A DNA stretch of 42,192 bases. Source: an uncultured Verrucomicrobiota bacterium (lineage in GTDB: Bacteria > Verrucomicrobiota > Kiritimatiellia > CAIQIC01 > Lenti-01). Below the pieces are notes generated by a model. That model was not told where the DNA came from, made no database searches, and saw only the letters and a list, made by a program, of their open reading frames with translations. The number at the start of each line of letters is the position of its first letter. Within the stretch, counting starts at the first letter, position 1. Below, one piece after another: positions 16,225-26,900 of the stretch. The stretch is taken from NCBI GenBank assembly GCA_937872095.1, contig CALMNW010000028.1:1-42192 (forward strand). The letters run 5' to 3'. The translations under genes were made by a program, and so were the position numbers.

Positions 16225-16629
16225 TTAGCGTTTCGAGAACTGGAAGCGGCGGCGCGCGCCGGGCTGGCCGGGCTTTTTGCGTTCCTTCATGCGCGGATCG
16301 CGGGTGAGGAAGCCGGCCTTCTTGAGGACCGCGCGGAAATTCTCGTCCGCCTGGATGAGGGCGCGGGCGATGCCGTGGCGCAGGGCGCCGGCCTGTCCGG
16401 GGATGCCGCCGCCTTCGCAGAGGGCGACGACGTCGTACTGGCCCGCGCCTTCGATGGCCTTGAAGGGCGCTTCGACGATCAGGCGCAGGTCGGTGGTGGG
16501 GAAATACTCTTCGAACGCGCGGCCGTTGACGGTGATTTTGCCGGAGCCCTTGGAGAGGCGGACGCGGGCGATGGCGGTCTTGCGGCGGCCGGTGGCGATG
16601 GATTCGATTTCAGCTTTCTTGGTGGCCAT
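16225..16629 (-). CDS. rpsI: 30S ribosomal protein S9
   Basis: A 134-residue ribosomal protein of the small-subunit head. Clear S9 signatures: [19 protein letters not shown] near the N-terminus, [19 protein letters not shown] in the middle, and the basic tail ending [11 protein letters not shown] that reaches toward P-site tRNA. In the middle signature the usual GQAGAIRHG is GQAGALRHG. It lies 15 bp after rplM, the order found in nearly all bacteria, and ends at a strong terminator. Confidence 0.98.
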   Translation of the reverse strand: MATKKAEIESIATGRRKTAIARVRLSKGSGKITVNGRAFEEYFPTTDLRLIVEAPFKAIEGAGQYDVVALCEGGGIPGQAGALRHGIARALIQADENFRAVLKKAGFLTRDPRMKERKKPGQPGARRRFQFSKR

Positions 16630-16644
16630 GGGGATTCTCCGGGA

Positions 16645-17073
16645 TTAGCCGACGGCTTTGGGGTTCTGGGGCGCGTGGGGATGCTCGGCGCCGGGATAGA
16701 GCTTGAGGCGTTTGATGAGCGTGCGGCTCATGTGGTTCTTGGGGAGCATGCCCTTGACGGCGTGCCAGAGGATGTAGTTCGGATTCTTCTGGCGCATGAC
16801 GCCGGCGGGGGTTTCGGTATAGCCGCTCTGGAAGCCCGTGTACTTCGCGTAGGTCTTCTTCTCTTCCTTGGAATTGCCGGACAGGCCGACCTTGGCGGAG
16901 TTGATGACCACGACGAAATCGCCCGCATCGATGTGGGGCGCGTAGGTGGGCTTGTGGCGGCCGCGCAGCAGGCGGCAGATTTCGACGGCCAGGCGGCCGG
17001 CGGGCTTGTCGGTGGCGTCGATCAGATGCCACTCGTGCGTGACTTCGGTTTCTTTCGGCAGTGTCGTTTTCAT
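16645..17073 (-). CDS. rplM: 50S ribosomal protein L13
   Basis: A 142-residue protein, the usual length. Signatures: WHLIDATDKPAGRLAVEICR, GDFVVVINSAKVGLSGNS, AVKGMLPKNHMSRTLIKRL and LKLYPGAEHPHAPQNP. ATG 17073 has AAGGATT just upstream and gives the family N-terminus MKTTLPKE; a longer frame starting at 17118 is not needed. It is the first gene of rplM-rpsI, with the promoter expected in the 227 bp before the tRNA gene. Confidence 0.98.
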   Translation of the reverse strand: MKTTLPKETEVTHEWHLIDATDKPAGRLAVEICRLLRGRHKPTYAPHIDAGDFVVVINSAKVGLSGNSKEEKKTYAKYTGFQSGYTETPAGVMRQKNPNYILWHAVKGMLPKNHMSRTLIKRLKLYPGAEHPHAPQNPKAVG

Positions 17074-17300
17074 AATCCTTCGATTCCCAAACAATAAGCG
17101 GCGAACAGTAGCGCGCACCTCGCGCGGCTGTCAACGCGGTTCTTTCTCTTTCGACTGTGAAACAACCCCGTGCCGGAAGGATCGGAAAATCCGACGACAG
17201 AGGACGCCTCCGCCCCCGTTGCAAGAAAGGCGCAAACCTCTCCCGCAGCCTCTTCCCCGGTTACCGCCGGAAAAAACGCCCGAAACGCGGAAAAAATAAT

Positions 17301-17375
17301 TGGCTCCAGCGACAGGGCTCGAACCTGTAACCTATTGGTTAACAGCCAACCGCTCTACCATTGAGCTACGCTGGA
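17301..17375 (-). tRNA. tRNA-Asn (GTT)
   Basis: On the minus strand the gene starts TCCAGCGTAGCTC and ends CGCTGGAGCCA, so the seven-base acceptor stem pairs perfectly, the discriminator is G and CCA is encoded. The D arm reads GCTCAATGGTAGAGC. The anticodon loop is CTGTTAA, giving anticodon GTT for asparagine. The T arm contains GGTTCGAGCCC. Total length is 75 nt. Confidence 0.97.
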
Positions 17376-17467
17376 ACCGAAAATCACGGGGAAAGATAAT
17401 CAGACGGCCGGGGAAGTCAAGCCCGCAGACCGAAAATTCCGGGGAGGGGCCTTTCGCTCCCGGCGGC

Positions 17468-17529
17468 GGGAATCGCGGCTTGCGATTTTTCCATGGCGTG
17501 GAAAAGATTTTTCCACGCCGTGGAAAACC
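17468..17529. repeat. Dispersed palindromic repeat element (copy 2)
   Basis: It starts GGGAATCGCGGCT, as in copy 1. Two near-palindromes of 19 bp follow at 17487-17505 and 17509-17527, both of the form TTTTCCAY...GTGGAAAA. The element lies between the tRNA gene and the 3' end of the deaminase gene. Confidence 0.75.
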
Positions 17530-17555
17530 GGGGTCCGGGCCCGGGCCGCCGCGGG

Positions 17556-18812
17556 CTAGAGCTTGGCGGCGACGTCGCGGAAGGCGCGGCGGACCTCGTC
17601 CTCGCCGGGGATTTGCCGATGCCGCATGAGGACCTGGCCGGCGCAGATGGTGGTATCGACGCACTCCGGGGTGGCGGCGTAGACGAGATCCGAGATCAGG
17701 TCGTGGCCGGGGACGAGTCCGGAATGGTCCAGATCCACCAGGATGCAGTCGGCGAGCTTGCCGGGGGCGATTTCGCCGGCGTCGAGGCGCATCAGATGGA
17801 AGCCGTCGAGGGTGGCGGTGCGGTAGATTTCGGCGGCGGAGCAGGCGGTGGGGTCGAGGGTGCTGACCTTGGCGAGGAGGGCCGCGGTGCGCATTTCGGC
17901 GAACATGTCGTAGCGGTTGTTGGAACTGGCGCCGTCGGTGCCGAGGCCGAAGCGCAGGCCGGCCGCGCGGGCGGCCGAGTCGTTGAAGATGCCGGAGGCG
18001 AGCTTCATGTTGGAGGACGGGCAATGGGCGATGGCCGCGCCGCGCTCGACCAGGAGGCGGCGGTCGGAATCGGTCAGCCAGACGCCGTGGGCGCCGAGAA
18101 ACCGGCCGTTCAGCAGCCCTTCGGCGTCGAACACCTCGGCGGGCGTCTTGCCAGTGGCTTGGCGGCATTCATCGGTTTCGCGCCGGGTTTCGGAAACGTG
18201 GGTCTGGACGATGAGATTGTGCTCGGCGGCGAAATCGCGGCAAACGGCGCGCATTTCGGGGCTGGTGGTGTAGAGGGCGTGGATGCCGACGGAGAGTTCG
18301 ACGCGGGCGGGATAGGACTTGGCGAGGGCGAGGTGCTCCTCGAGATCGCGGCGGAGGCCGTCGAGGGCGGCTTGGCCGGGCGGGATGATGTTGGGGTGGC
18401 TGAAGTTGGCGCGGAGGCCGCTTTCATAGAAGGCGCGCAGGCACTGGGGCGTCTGCCAATACATGTCGCAGACGGCGGTGATGCCGGAGCGGATCATTTC
18501 GTGGCAGCCGAACAGGGTGCCCCAATAGATGTGGTCGGCGGTCAACCGGCGTTCCATGGGCCAGATGATGTCGTTGAGCCATTCGTGGAGGGGGGTGCCG
18601 TCGCCGAGGCCGCGCATGAGGACCATGGCGGCATGGCAGTGGACGTTCGCGAAGGAGGGCAGGAGCACCTGGCCGGTCCCGTCCAGCGTCTGGGGCGCTT
18701 TGGCCAGGGCGTCGATCTCGATATGCGGGGCGATTTGGGCGAATTTCCCGTTTTGGATGAGGACATCCCGGATTTCGGTTCCCAAGCGGACGTTTTGAAT
18801 GAGTAGATCCAT
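17556..18812 (-). CDS. Amidohydrolase of the MtaD / TRZ-ATZ family (S-adenosylhomocysteine or methylthioadenosine deaminase-like)
   Basis: A 418-residue metal-dependent hydrolase of the cytosine deaminase-like superfamily. The metal-binding NVHCHAAMVLMRGLGD has H58 and H60; HVSETRRETDEC supplies the next His, and GLGTDGASSNN the catalytic Asp. The segment TPLHEWLNDIIWPMERRL is close to that of 5-methylthioadenosine / S-adenosylhomocysteine deaminases. The C-terminal beta domain contains GEIAPGKLADCILVDLDHSG. ATG 18812 gives the family start MDLLIQNVRL. It appears to be a single-gene unit. Chlorohydrolases share the fold, so the exact substrate is not certain. Confidence 0.87.
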   Translation of the reverse strand: MDLLIQNVRLGTEIRDVLIQNGKFAQIAPHIEIDALAKAPQTLDGTGQVLLPSFANVHCHAAMVLMRGLGDGTPLHEWLNDIIWPMERRLTADHIYWGTLFGCHEMIRSGITAVCDMYWQTPQCLRAFYESGLRANFSHPNIIPPGQAALDGLRRDLEEHLALAKSYPARVELSVGIHALYTTSPEMRAVCRDFAAEHNLIVQTHVSETRRETDECRQATGKTPAEVFDAEGLLNGRFLGAHGVWLTDSDRRLLVERGAAIAHCPSSNMKLASGIFNDSAARAAGLRFGLGTDGASSNNRYDMFAEMRTAALLAKVSTLDPTACSAAEIYRTATLDGFHLMRLDAGEIAPGKLADCILVDLDHSGLVPGHDLISDLVYAATPECVDTTICAGQVLMRHRQIPGEDEVRRAFRDVAAKL

Positions 18813-19144
18813 GATGAAGGCGGAAAATAGACGCAAACGGGATTTCAAACCAGCAAAAAGAGAGGGTTGCGGCGGAAATTCATGAAAACAAGCTGATACA
18901 TCCGTCCTGCATGAAACCTAAAATATCCTGTCCGGAGCCGCCAAGGGGGCGCGCAGGCGGCATGGATTGGGGCTGGGCCTCGATAAAAGCGGGAAAGGAG
19001 AGGGCCGAAAGGGTGCAAAACGGACATCATAGACAAATAGAGTTTTTCGTCTTGCATGGGGCCGGGGGCCAAGGTAGTTTCAAAAAAGATGGTGGATTGG
19101 GCTTCGTCCACGGGTTTGGGTTCAAGGTTTTTCGGGAGAGCCGG
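18813..19144. other. Divergent intergenic region with no recognisable gene
   Basis: This stretch of 332 bp lies between the leftward deaminase and the rightward PEP-CTERM gene. The frame of the exported protein stays open upstream to 18911, but that extension lacks a signal peptide and is not credible. I see no convincing promoter pair, hairpin or repeat. Confidence 0.4.
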
Positions 19145-19891
19145 ATGGCAATGAAACGGCATTTGAAAAAGGCCAGCGCCTTCCGCGGCGGAATCGTCGC
19201 GGCGGCGGCGGTTTTGCTGTGCCTTGGGGCCGTTCCCGCACAAGCGATGGTGATGAACGTGGACATCGGGTGGGGCTACTATGCCACGGCCGACATGACC
19301 GAGGCGGATTTGATCGCGGATTACGCCTTGCAGGAAGGGTCGATCGTCCAGATCATCATGTACGATTCGACGCAATATCCGAGCACCGCCTACCAGTCGG
19401 GCGAAGCGTTCGACAATTTCGACGTCTTCGGTGGCTATTCGGGCGCTCCCATTCCGGGGGAACCCAACACCGCCCCTTGGAACGAAGCTCCGACGGACGC
19501 CAACATTTACAGCCCGGACACCGTTCCGGACGGGCATCTGATCGCCTATACCACCGAGATCGGCCCGGCCGCCGGCGCGAATCTGAACGGCTACAACTGG
19601 TACAACATCTATGCGTCGTTTACGATTTTGGACAACTACGACAGCATCTACATCCGCGTATTCGGCGCGACCGAATTCCCCCTGATGACCGTGACGGCCA
19701 GCTATTGGGGCATCAGCGATTTGGGAGGGGGCACGCCGTCTCTCGATGTTTGGTATACTTCTTTTTACGACGTGACGGCCACGAACAACGTGAATTACTT
19801 CGAAGTGATTCCGGAACCGGGGACCTTGGCTTTGTTCGCGCTGGGTGGATGCGGATTGTGGGCGGGTCGCCGCCGCCTGAAGCGCGCCTGA
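19145..19891 (+). CDS. PEP-CTERM sorting domain protein
   Basis: A 248-residue exported protein. ATG 19145 has GGGAG six bases upstream and opens a signal peptide (basic start MAMKRHLKK, then GGIVAAAAVLLCLGAVPAQA). The body is acidic and aromatic with many Tyr and Asp and matches no enzyme I know. The C-terminus is a textbook PEP-CTERM signal: VIPEPGTLALFALGGCG, a short hydrophobic helix, then GRRRLKRA. In other bacteria this tail is processed by an exosortase, which is not in the window. It is the first of three consecutive genes for exported proteins; 97 bp separate it from the next. The sorting signal is certain; the role is unknown. Confidence 0.9.
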   Translation: MAMKRHLKKASAFRGGIVAAAAVLLCLGAVPAQAMVMNVDIGWGYYATADMTEADLIADYALQEGSIVQIIMYDSTQYPSTAYQSGEAFDNFDVFGGYSGAPIPGEPNTAPWNEAPTDANIYSPDTVPDGHLIAYTTEIGPAAGANLNGYNWYNIYASFTILDNYDSIYIRVFGATEFPLMTVTASYWGISDLGGGTPSLDVWYTSFYDVTATNNVNYFEVIPEPGTLALFALGGCGLWAGRRRLKRA

Positions 19892-19988
19892 CATGATTGA
19901 ATTCAAACGGAATCGAGCGATGGCCCCTGCCGGTTCCGGGCGGTAAAACGTTATATGGGCGGGGCGGCGTGAACGCGGGAAGGTCTGG

Positions 19989-20921
19989 ATGCAGAACATG
20001 AAAACGACATTCCACTTGAAAATCCGGCGGGCAACGTTGATCGGGACGCTGGCGATCTTGCCGGCCGTCGCGAACGCCCAGGGCATCGCGCTTTCCGTCG
20101 GCAGCACCATTCCGATGCAGGACGTCCTGGGACGGAATTGGACGGGGAACAACGGCGATCCGGACAATTCGAGCCGGGTGGAAATCCGCCGGACCTGGAC
20201 CGGCGGCATCATCTTGGCGCCGACGAACGGTCCGAGCCAGATCGACACCTTCAATCCGCTGATCACGAATTCGCATCTGGGCCGCGGCGTCATCGGCGTC
20301 GATCCGGGCATCTATGCCGAGACGTTCACGAACCGGAATCTGCTGGCCACGAATCTGACGTATTACGCGCGGGTCTACGACCGGCCCGACTCGTCCGCCT
20401 CGATCTATTACGCGGACACGGCTCCGTTTTTCGGCCCGCCGGCGGAAATCGGCAGCATCAATCCGGAATTCGGTGCGCGGCAGCGGGTCGACGGGGAAGC
20501 GGACGTGGACACGGACGGGGAAGGGCTGCCGGACGCGATGGAAGGGGACATGGGCTTAGACGCCGGCAATCCGGACACGGACGAAGATGGATACAACGAC
20601 TACTTCGAGGCGCTCTACGACGACTATCTGCACGCCTCCGAACCGGATCCGTCGCTGTCGATCCAGATCAATCGGCCGCTGATCGAGACCGATCCCTATA
20701 CGGTGTCGTGGTGGACGATCCCCGTGCCGGACATGACGTACCAGCTCCAGTATCGCCCGCAACAGCGGATCGCGGACGAGGACGACGGCTATTTCTTCAG
20801 CAACGTGTGGGTCGGCGCGGCCACGGAAACCCTGCTGGACATCGACGTGCAGGACTGGGTCGGCACGAACGTGCCGCCCAAGGGGTTCTTCCGCGTCACG
20901 GTTCCCTATCAAGCGCCCTGA
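19989..20921 (+). CDS. Exported protein with thrombospondin type 3-like calcium-binding motifs
   Basis: A 310-residue protein with a signal peptide (RRATLIGTLAILPAVANA, likely cut near residue 30). Residues about 168-210 contain paired acidic motifs, DVDTDGEGLPDAMEG and NPDTDEDGYNDYFEAL, the DxDxDG pattern of thrombospondin type 3 repeats that bind calcium. The regions before and after are beta-rich and not recognised. ATG 19989 has GGGAAGG five bases upstream; ATG 19998 is an alternative. No PEP-CTERM tail is present. It lies 65 bp before the giant protein gene and is probably co-transcribed with it. Confidence 0.82.
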   Translation: MQNMKTTFHLKIRRATLIGTLAILPAVANAQGIALSVGSTIPMQDVLGRNWTGNNGDPDNSSRVEIRRTWTGGIILAPTNGPSQIDTFNPLITNSHLGRGVIGVDPGIYAETFTNRNLLATNLTYYARVYDRPDSSASIYYADTAPFFGPPAEIGSINPEFGARQRVDGEADVDTDGEGLPDAMEGDMGLDAGNPDTDEDGYNDYFEALYDDYLHASEPDPSLSIQINRPLIETDPYTVSWWTIPVPDMTYQLQYRPQQRIADEDDGYFFSNVWVGAATETLLDIDVQDWVGTNVPPKGFFRVTVPYQAP

Positions 20922-20986
20922 GCGGAACGCCGCGGGGCCCGGTTGTCGGCAGAGTGGATGGTGGTAGCCAACAGGATGGAAGCGCG

Positions 20987-23900
20987 ATGAGCAGAATCAG
21001 AACGAAAACGGGGTGGACTTCCGGGCGGGCGGCGCTGGGTGCGCTGGCGCTGGCGTGCGCGTGGCCGTTGGCCGCCGCGGCCCAACAGACCGTGTACTGG
21101 CGCAACGGCGCCGGGGTGGTCAACTGGTGGGACGGAGCGAATCCGTGGTATCGCTCCGGCGACGGGTGGTGGATCGCCCGGCCGGACTACAACACCCTGT
21201 ACGAGGCCAGCACGATCGGCGCGAACATCGTGCACTTCGACAACGGCAGCGACCTGACGATGACCGTCAACGGCGCCTATTTCCAAGTGCACCAGCTGCT
21301 GTTCGACAGCGGGACGGGGGCGCGGACGATGACCGCGGACGGCAGCGGCGGCATCGACATGCGCAGCGGCAGTTCGACCATGAAGATCGAGAACAACGAT
21401 GCGGACGCGCAAGTGCTCAACGTGCCCGTAGTGCTCTATGCGACCACCGAAATCAATCCGGTCAGCGGCAATCTGACGTTCAACCGGACCGTCTACCTGA
21501 AGAACAACTGGATCAACGTCTGGGGCAACAACCAGAAAACCCTCTACCTGAACGGGCAATTGAACGCCGACGGCGGCACCGGCGGTTTGGCCGTGAAACA
21601 GGACAGCCTCGTCGTCCTGACGAACGACAACACGTTCGCCGGCGCGATCTGGGTGGAAAAAGGCACGGTGCAGGTGGGCACCCACACGAATGCGATCGGC
21701 GCCAGCGGCATCGTGAACGTCGGGACCAACGCGACGCTGGACATCAGCGGATACGGGGCGGTTTCGGTGCGGCCGGCCACGCTGAACCTGTACGGCACGG
21801 GTACCAACGCGGCGTGGGGCGCGCTGCGCAAAACCACGGCCGGCGCGACGGCCTGGCGGGGCAACGTCAACCTCGGCGCCGATTCGCGCATCGCGGTGAC
21901 GGGCGGCGGCCTGGGATTGTACGGCGCCGTGACGGCCGGAACGTCCACGCTCTACCTCTCCAACACGGTGACGGTGACGATGTACAGCGGCAGTTCGCTG
22001 ACCGGCAGCAAGACGACCGGCGACGGCGCGCTGCACAAGAGCGGTTCCAGCACCCTGTACCTGCGGCCGGCCGCCGGCCTGACGGGATCGATCTGGCTGA
22101 ACCAGGGCGAAATCCGCCAGTACAGCGACAATTCGTCCACGATCCCGGCCGGCGGCACGTTCCGGATGTCGGACGGCACGACCTACCGGTCCGATACTTC
22201 CACGTCGCGCACGAACGCCAAAGCGACGCAGATCGACGGGAACGTGACGCTGGGCTATAGCGGCGGGGGCGAATTGACGCTGTCGGGGAACGTGAACCTG
22301 ACGGCGGGACAGCGTACGCTGACGGCGCTGAACGACGTGGTGGTTTCCGGCGCGATCACCAACGGCGGCCTGACGAAGGCGGGGGCGGGGAAGATGACGT
22401 TGTCCGGAGCGAACACCTACGCCTTGGGAACCCTGGTCAGCGCGGGCGTGCTGGAGGGCACGACGACCAGTTTGCAGGGAAACGTCACGAACAACGCGGC
22501 GCTGACGTTCAACCAGTCCGGCAACGGCACCTACGCGGGCGCGATCAGCGGAACCGGCGCCCTGACCAACGCGGGCGCAGGGACGGTGACGCTGTCGGGC
22601 ACGAGCACGCTGTCTGGTCCGACGACGGTGGCCGCGGGCACGCTGCTGGTGAGCGGTTCGGTGGGCAGCTCGGCGGCGACGGTGAGCGGCGGCGCGACCT
22701 TGGCCGGCGCGGGGACGGTGGGTTCCATTGCCTCGCTGGCCGGCGCGGTCAGCCCCGGCAATACCGCGGGCGTGGCCGCCACGCTGACGGTGAACGGCGC
22801 CGCGGCCCTGGGCGGCGGCAGCTACACCTGCGACGTCACCGGCACCGGCAGCACGGACTGCGACAAGATCGCCGCCGGCGGCGCGGTGGCCGCGGCCTCG
22901 GCGCTGACGATCAACCTGCCGGCCTCGGCGCCGGGCGGATTCGATGAATGCACGGCGTACAGCTGGACGGTCATGAGCGGCAGTTCGGCGAGCGCGGCGA
23001 ACATGTCGGTCGGTACGAAGTGGGCGAGCAGCGGCACGTTCGGCGTTTCGGCCGTGGGCAACACGATCGTCGTGACCCATACGCCGGGAACGCCTAGCGC
23101 GCCGACGGGACTGGCGGCTTCGGACGGCACCTCGACGGCGCAGGTGGCGTTGTCGTGGAACGACGTTTCCTGCGAAACGGGCTACGTGGTCTGGCGGCAC
23201 ACGGCGAACGTGTTCGCGTCGGCCACGGCCATTTACACCAACGCGGCGAACGTCGTCACCTACAACGACACGGCCGCGTCGGCCGGCCAGCTCTACTATT
23301 ACTGGGTGACGGCGACGAACGTCGCCGGGTCGAGTTCGGAGAGCAGTTCCAACAGCGGCTACAAGCGCTTGGCCGCGCCGGGCAATCTCGCGGCGACCGA
23401 CGGCGCTTCGACCGTCAACGTGACGGTGACCTGGGATGCCGCGGCCGGTGCCAGCTCGTACCACCTCTATCGCGACACGGATTCGGATCCGACGGGCGCG
23501 ACGGCGCTGGGGCCGCAAAGCAGCGGCTACGCGGATGTGGCGGCGACGCCGGGCCAGCTCTACTATTACTGGGTGCTGGCTTCGAACAGCACCAGCAGCA
23601 GCACCAGCGATTGGAGCACGGCCAACGCCGGCTACCGGAAACTCGCGACGGTGGCGGACGTGGCGGCGACGGAGAACCTGACCGACAAAGTGACCATCAG
23701 CTGGACCGACGGCGCCGGCGAGACGGGCTACGCCATCTGGCGGCACACGGCGGACGTCTCGAATCTGGCTTCCTACGTGGCGACGGCCGCGGCGGATGCG
23801 ACGAGCTACGACGACGTTTCGGCCTCGGCCGGCACGGACTACTACTATTGGGTGCTGGCCACGAACAGCACCAGCGCCAGCCAAAGCGATTGGAGCGCGT

Positions 23901-26900
23901 CGGACTACGGCTTGCGTTTGCTGACCGAACCGACGACGGCGGCTTCGGCCATCCTGTTCGGCGATCTGGACACGACCTCGTACACGGTTAGTTGGACGCG
24001 CGGCGACGGCGATTACGTGCTGGTGGTGGCCCGGCAAGGCGGCACGCCGACCGATCCGACCGACACCACGGTCTATGCGGCGGACGCGACCATGGGCTTA
24101 GGCGACACGACGGCGGCCGGCAGCTACGTGGTCTACAAGGGCACGGGCACCAACGTGACGGTGGCGGGGCTCTCGTCGGGCACCGAATACACCTTCGCGG
24201 TTTACGAATTCAACGGCGACGCGTCGCCCAACTACCGGACGAGCGACGAGCCCACGGCCAGCCGCACCACGCTGGTGGCCGAACCGACGACGCAGGCTTC
24301 GGGGATTACCATCGGCACGGTCAACGAGGTTTCGCTGGCGGACATCGCCTGGACGGACGGCAATGGCTCCAGCCGTTTGCTGGTCGTGAAGGCCGGCAGC
24401 GCGGTGGACGCCTTCCCGGCGGACGGCACGAGCTATACGGACTCCGCCACGTTCGGATCCGGGTCCGAGATCGGCACCGGCAACTTCGTGGTGTACGCGG
24501 GCGGCAGTCCGCTGGCGTCGCTAGGCGGCCTGACCCGCGACGTGGTCTACTACTTCCGCGCGTTCGAGTTCAACGGCAGCGGCGGTTCGGAAAACTACCT
24601 GACCAGCGCGGTTGCGGGCAATCCCACCAACCAGACCACGATGGCGGTCACGCCGGGATCCAACCCGACCGACCTGGCCGTTTCCGCCATCGGCACCAAC
24701 GGCTTCACGGTGACCTGGACCAAGGGCACGACGGGCACGAACACGCTGATCGTGATCCGGGCGAACGGGAATCCGACGGATCCGACCGACCTGAACACCT
24801 ACGCCGCGAGCGCCACGTTCGGGGCCGGCGCGGATCTCGGGTCGGGCAGCTACGCGACGTACGCCGGCACGGGCAGCAGCGTGACGGTGACGAATCTCGC
24901 GGTCGGCACGGCGTACACGGTGGAGGCGACGTCCTACAACGGCGCGCCCGGGGCGGAAAACTACCGGAGCACGCCGACGTCCGTGAACGCCTCGACGCTG
25001 ATGCCGGAGCCGACCCAGGCCAGCGCCATCGCGTTCGGCACCTTGGCGGACACCAGCTATGCGGTGTCGTACACGGCGGGCGGCGGCCTGAGCCGCCTGG
25101 TGGTGGCCAAGCAGGGAAGCGCGGTCGATTGGACGCCGACGGACGGCACGGCCTACAGCGGCGAAAACAACGCCTTCGGATCGGGCACGGACCTCGGCAG
25201 CGGCAACTACCTCGTGCATCGCGGCGCGAGCCCGTTCACGCTTTCGGGCCTGACGACGGAGACGGACTACCACATCCGGATTTTCGAATATCGCGGCACG
25301 AACGCGACGCTGAACTACAACGTCAACGCCGCCTCCGGCAATCCAAGCAACCGCTATGCGCTTTCGGTCGAACCGACGGCGCACGCGGCGACCTTCACGG
25401 CCACGGCGCTGTCGGACACCCAGATCCAGCTGGACTGGGGCGCGGCGACGGGCGAAAGCGGCTTCATCATCGTGCGCAAGGCCGGGTCGGCGCCGACGGG
25501 CACGCCGGCGGACGGCACGGCCTATTCGCAGGGCACGGCGCTCGGCGACGGCACGGTGGTCTACGTGGGCACGGCGGCGGGCGCGGGGTCCACGACCGAC
25601 AGCTACAGCACGGCGGCGAGCACGGCCTACTACTACCAGATCTTCCCGTACGCCTACGACGGCACGCCGGCGAACGCGACCTACAACTACCGCACGTCCG
25701 CCACGATTCCGGGCGCAAACGCCACGACGGGGTCCTCGGAACCGGGCACCAGTTCGACCTTGGTTTCGTTCCTGCCGGCGAGCAGCACCAGCGCGACCCT
25801 CGCGTGGACGAACACCGGTTCGGCCGACGGCTCGATCCTCCTGATCAAGGCGGGGTCGGCGGTCGACTCGCATCCCATCGACTGGACCGGCTATTCCGCC
25901 AGCGCGGTCTTCCAGAGCGGCGACCAGCTCGGCACGGGCAACTACGTGGTGTATGCGGCGGCGGGCAAGACCGGCCTCGTGACGGTGACCGGGCTGGGGC
26001 CGGGCACGAACTACAACGCCGCCGTCTATCCCTACAACGGGTCCGGATCGTTCCTGAACTACCGGACGAACGCGCCCGGAACCGGCAGCCTGAGCATTTT
26101 GCCGGCGCCCACCGCCCAATCGGCGACGGCGGACGGCAAAACGTTGATCGATCTGGCGTGGACGAAGAACGGTTCCTACGACGTGATGATCGTGTACAAG
26201 GCGGGCAGCGCCTCCACGGACCCGACGCAGGGCGCGGCCTATGCCGCGGGCGACGCCTGCGGCGGCGGCACCGTGATCTACAAGGGCTCGGGCGCCGCAT
26301 TGGAGCATATCGTGGCTTCGGGCACGACGCACTATTACGCCTTCTATTCCTATAGCGGGAACTACTACTCGGCGGGCGTCACGGCCTCCGACACGACCAC
26401 GGCGTTCGTCGCGGGCGAGATCGTGGAAACCTTCTCCTACACGAACAATACGGCCCTGACCGGCCTCAACGGCGAAACGGGATGGGGCGGCCCCTGGTAC
26501 GGCGATACGGGTTTCTTCACAAACTCTTCCGGCAGTTTTGCGGAACAGACGAACTATCCCACGCCGTCCGGCAACAAGTTGTGGATCTATCCGCCGGACA
26601 ACACGGGCAAAAACGCCTTCCGTCCCTTGGCGCAGACCTACAACAGCGGAAAGATCTATTTCAGCTACGTCCTGAACTACACCTGGGGCGGGGCGAACAA
26701 GTACGAAGGTCTTTCCCTCTTCGATACCAACACCAGCGAAAAGCTGTTCATCGGCGAGATCTATGGCCAGGACCAGCAACTGGGCATCGACAACACCGGA
26801 TCGGCCTATACGCTGACGGCGGGGAGCGGCAACGACTTCATCATTGCGGGCTACTACGACTGGGCCGCGGGGGAAGCCAAAGCCAAGGCCTTCAAGATCG

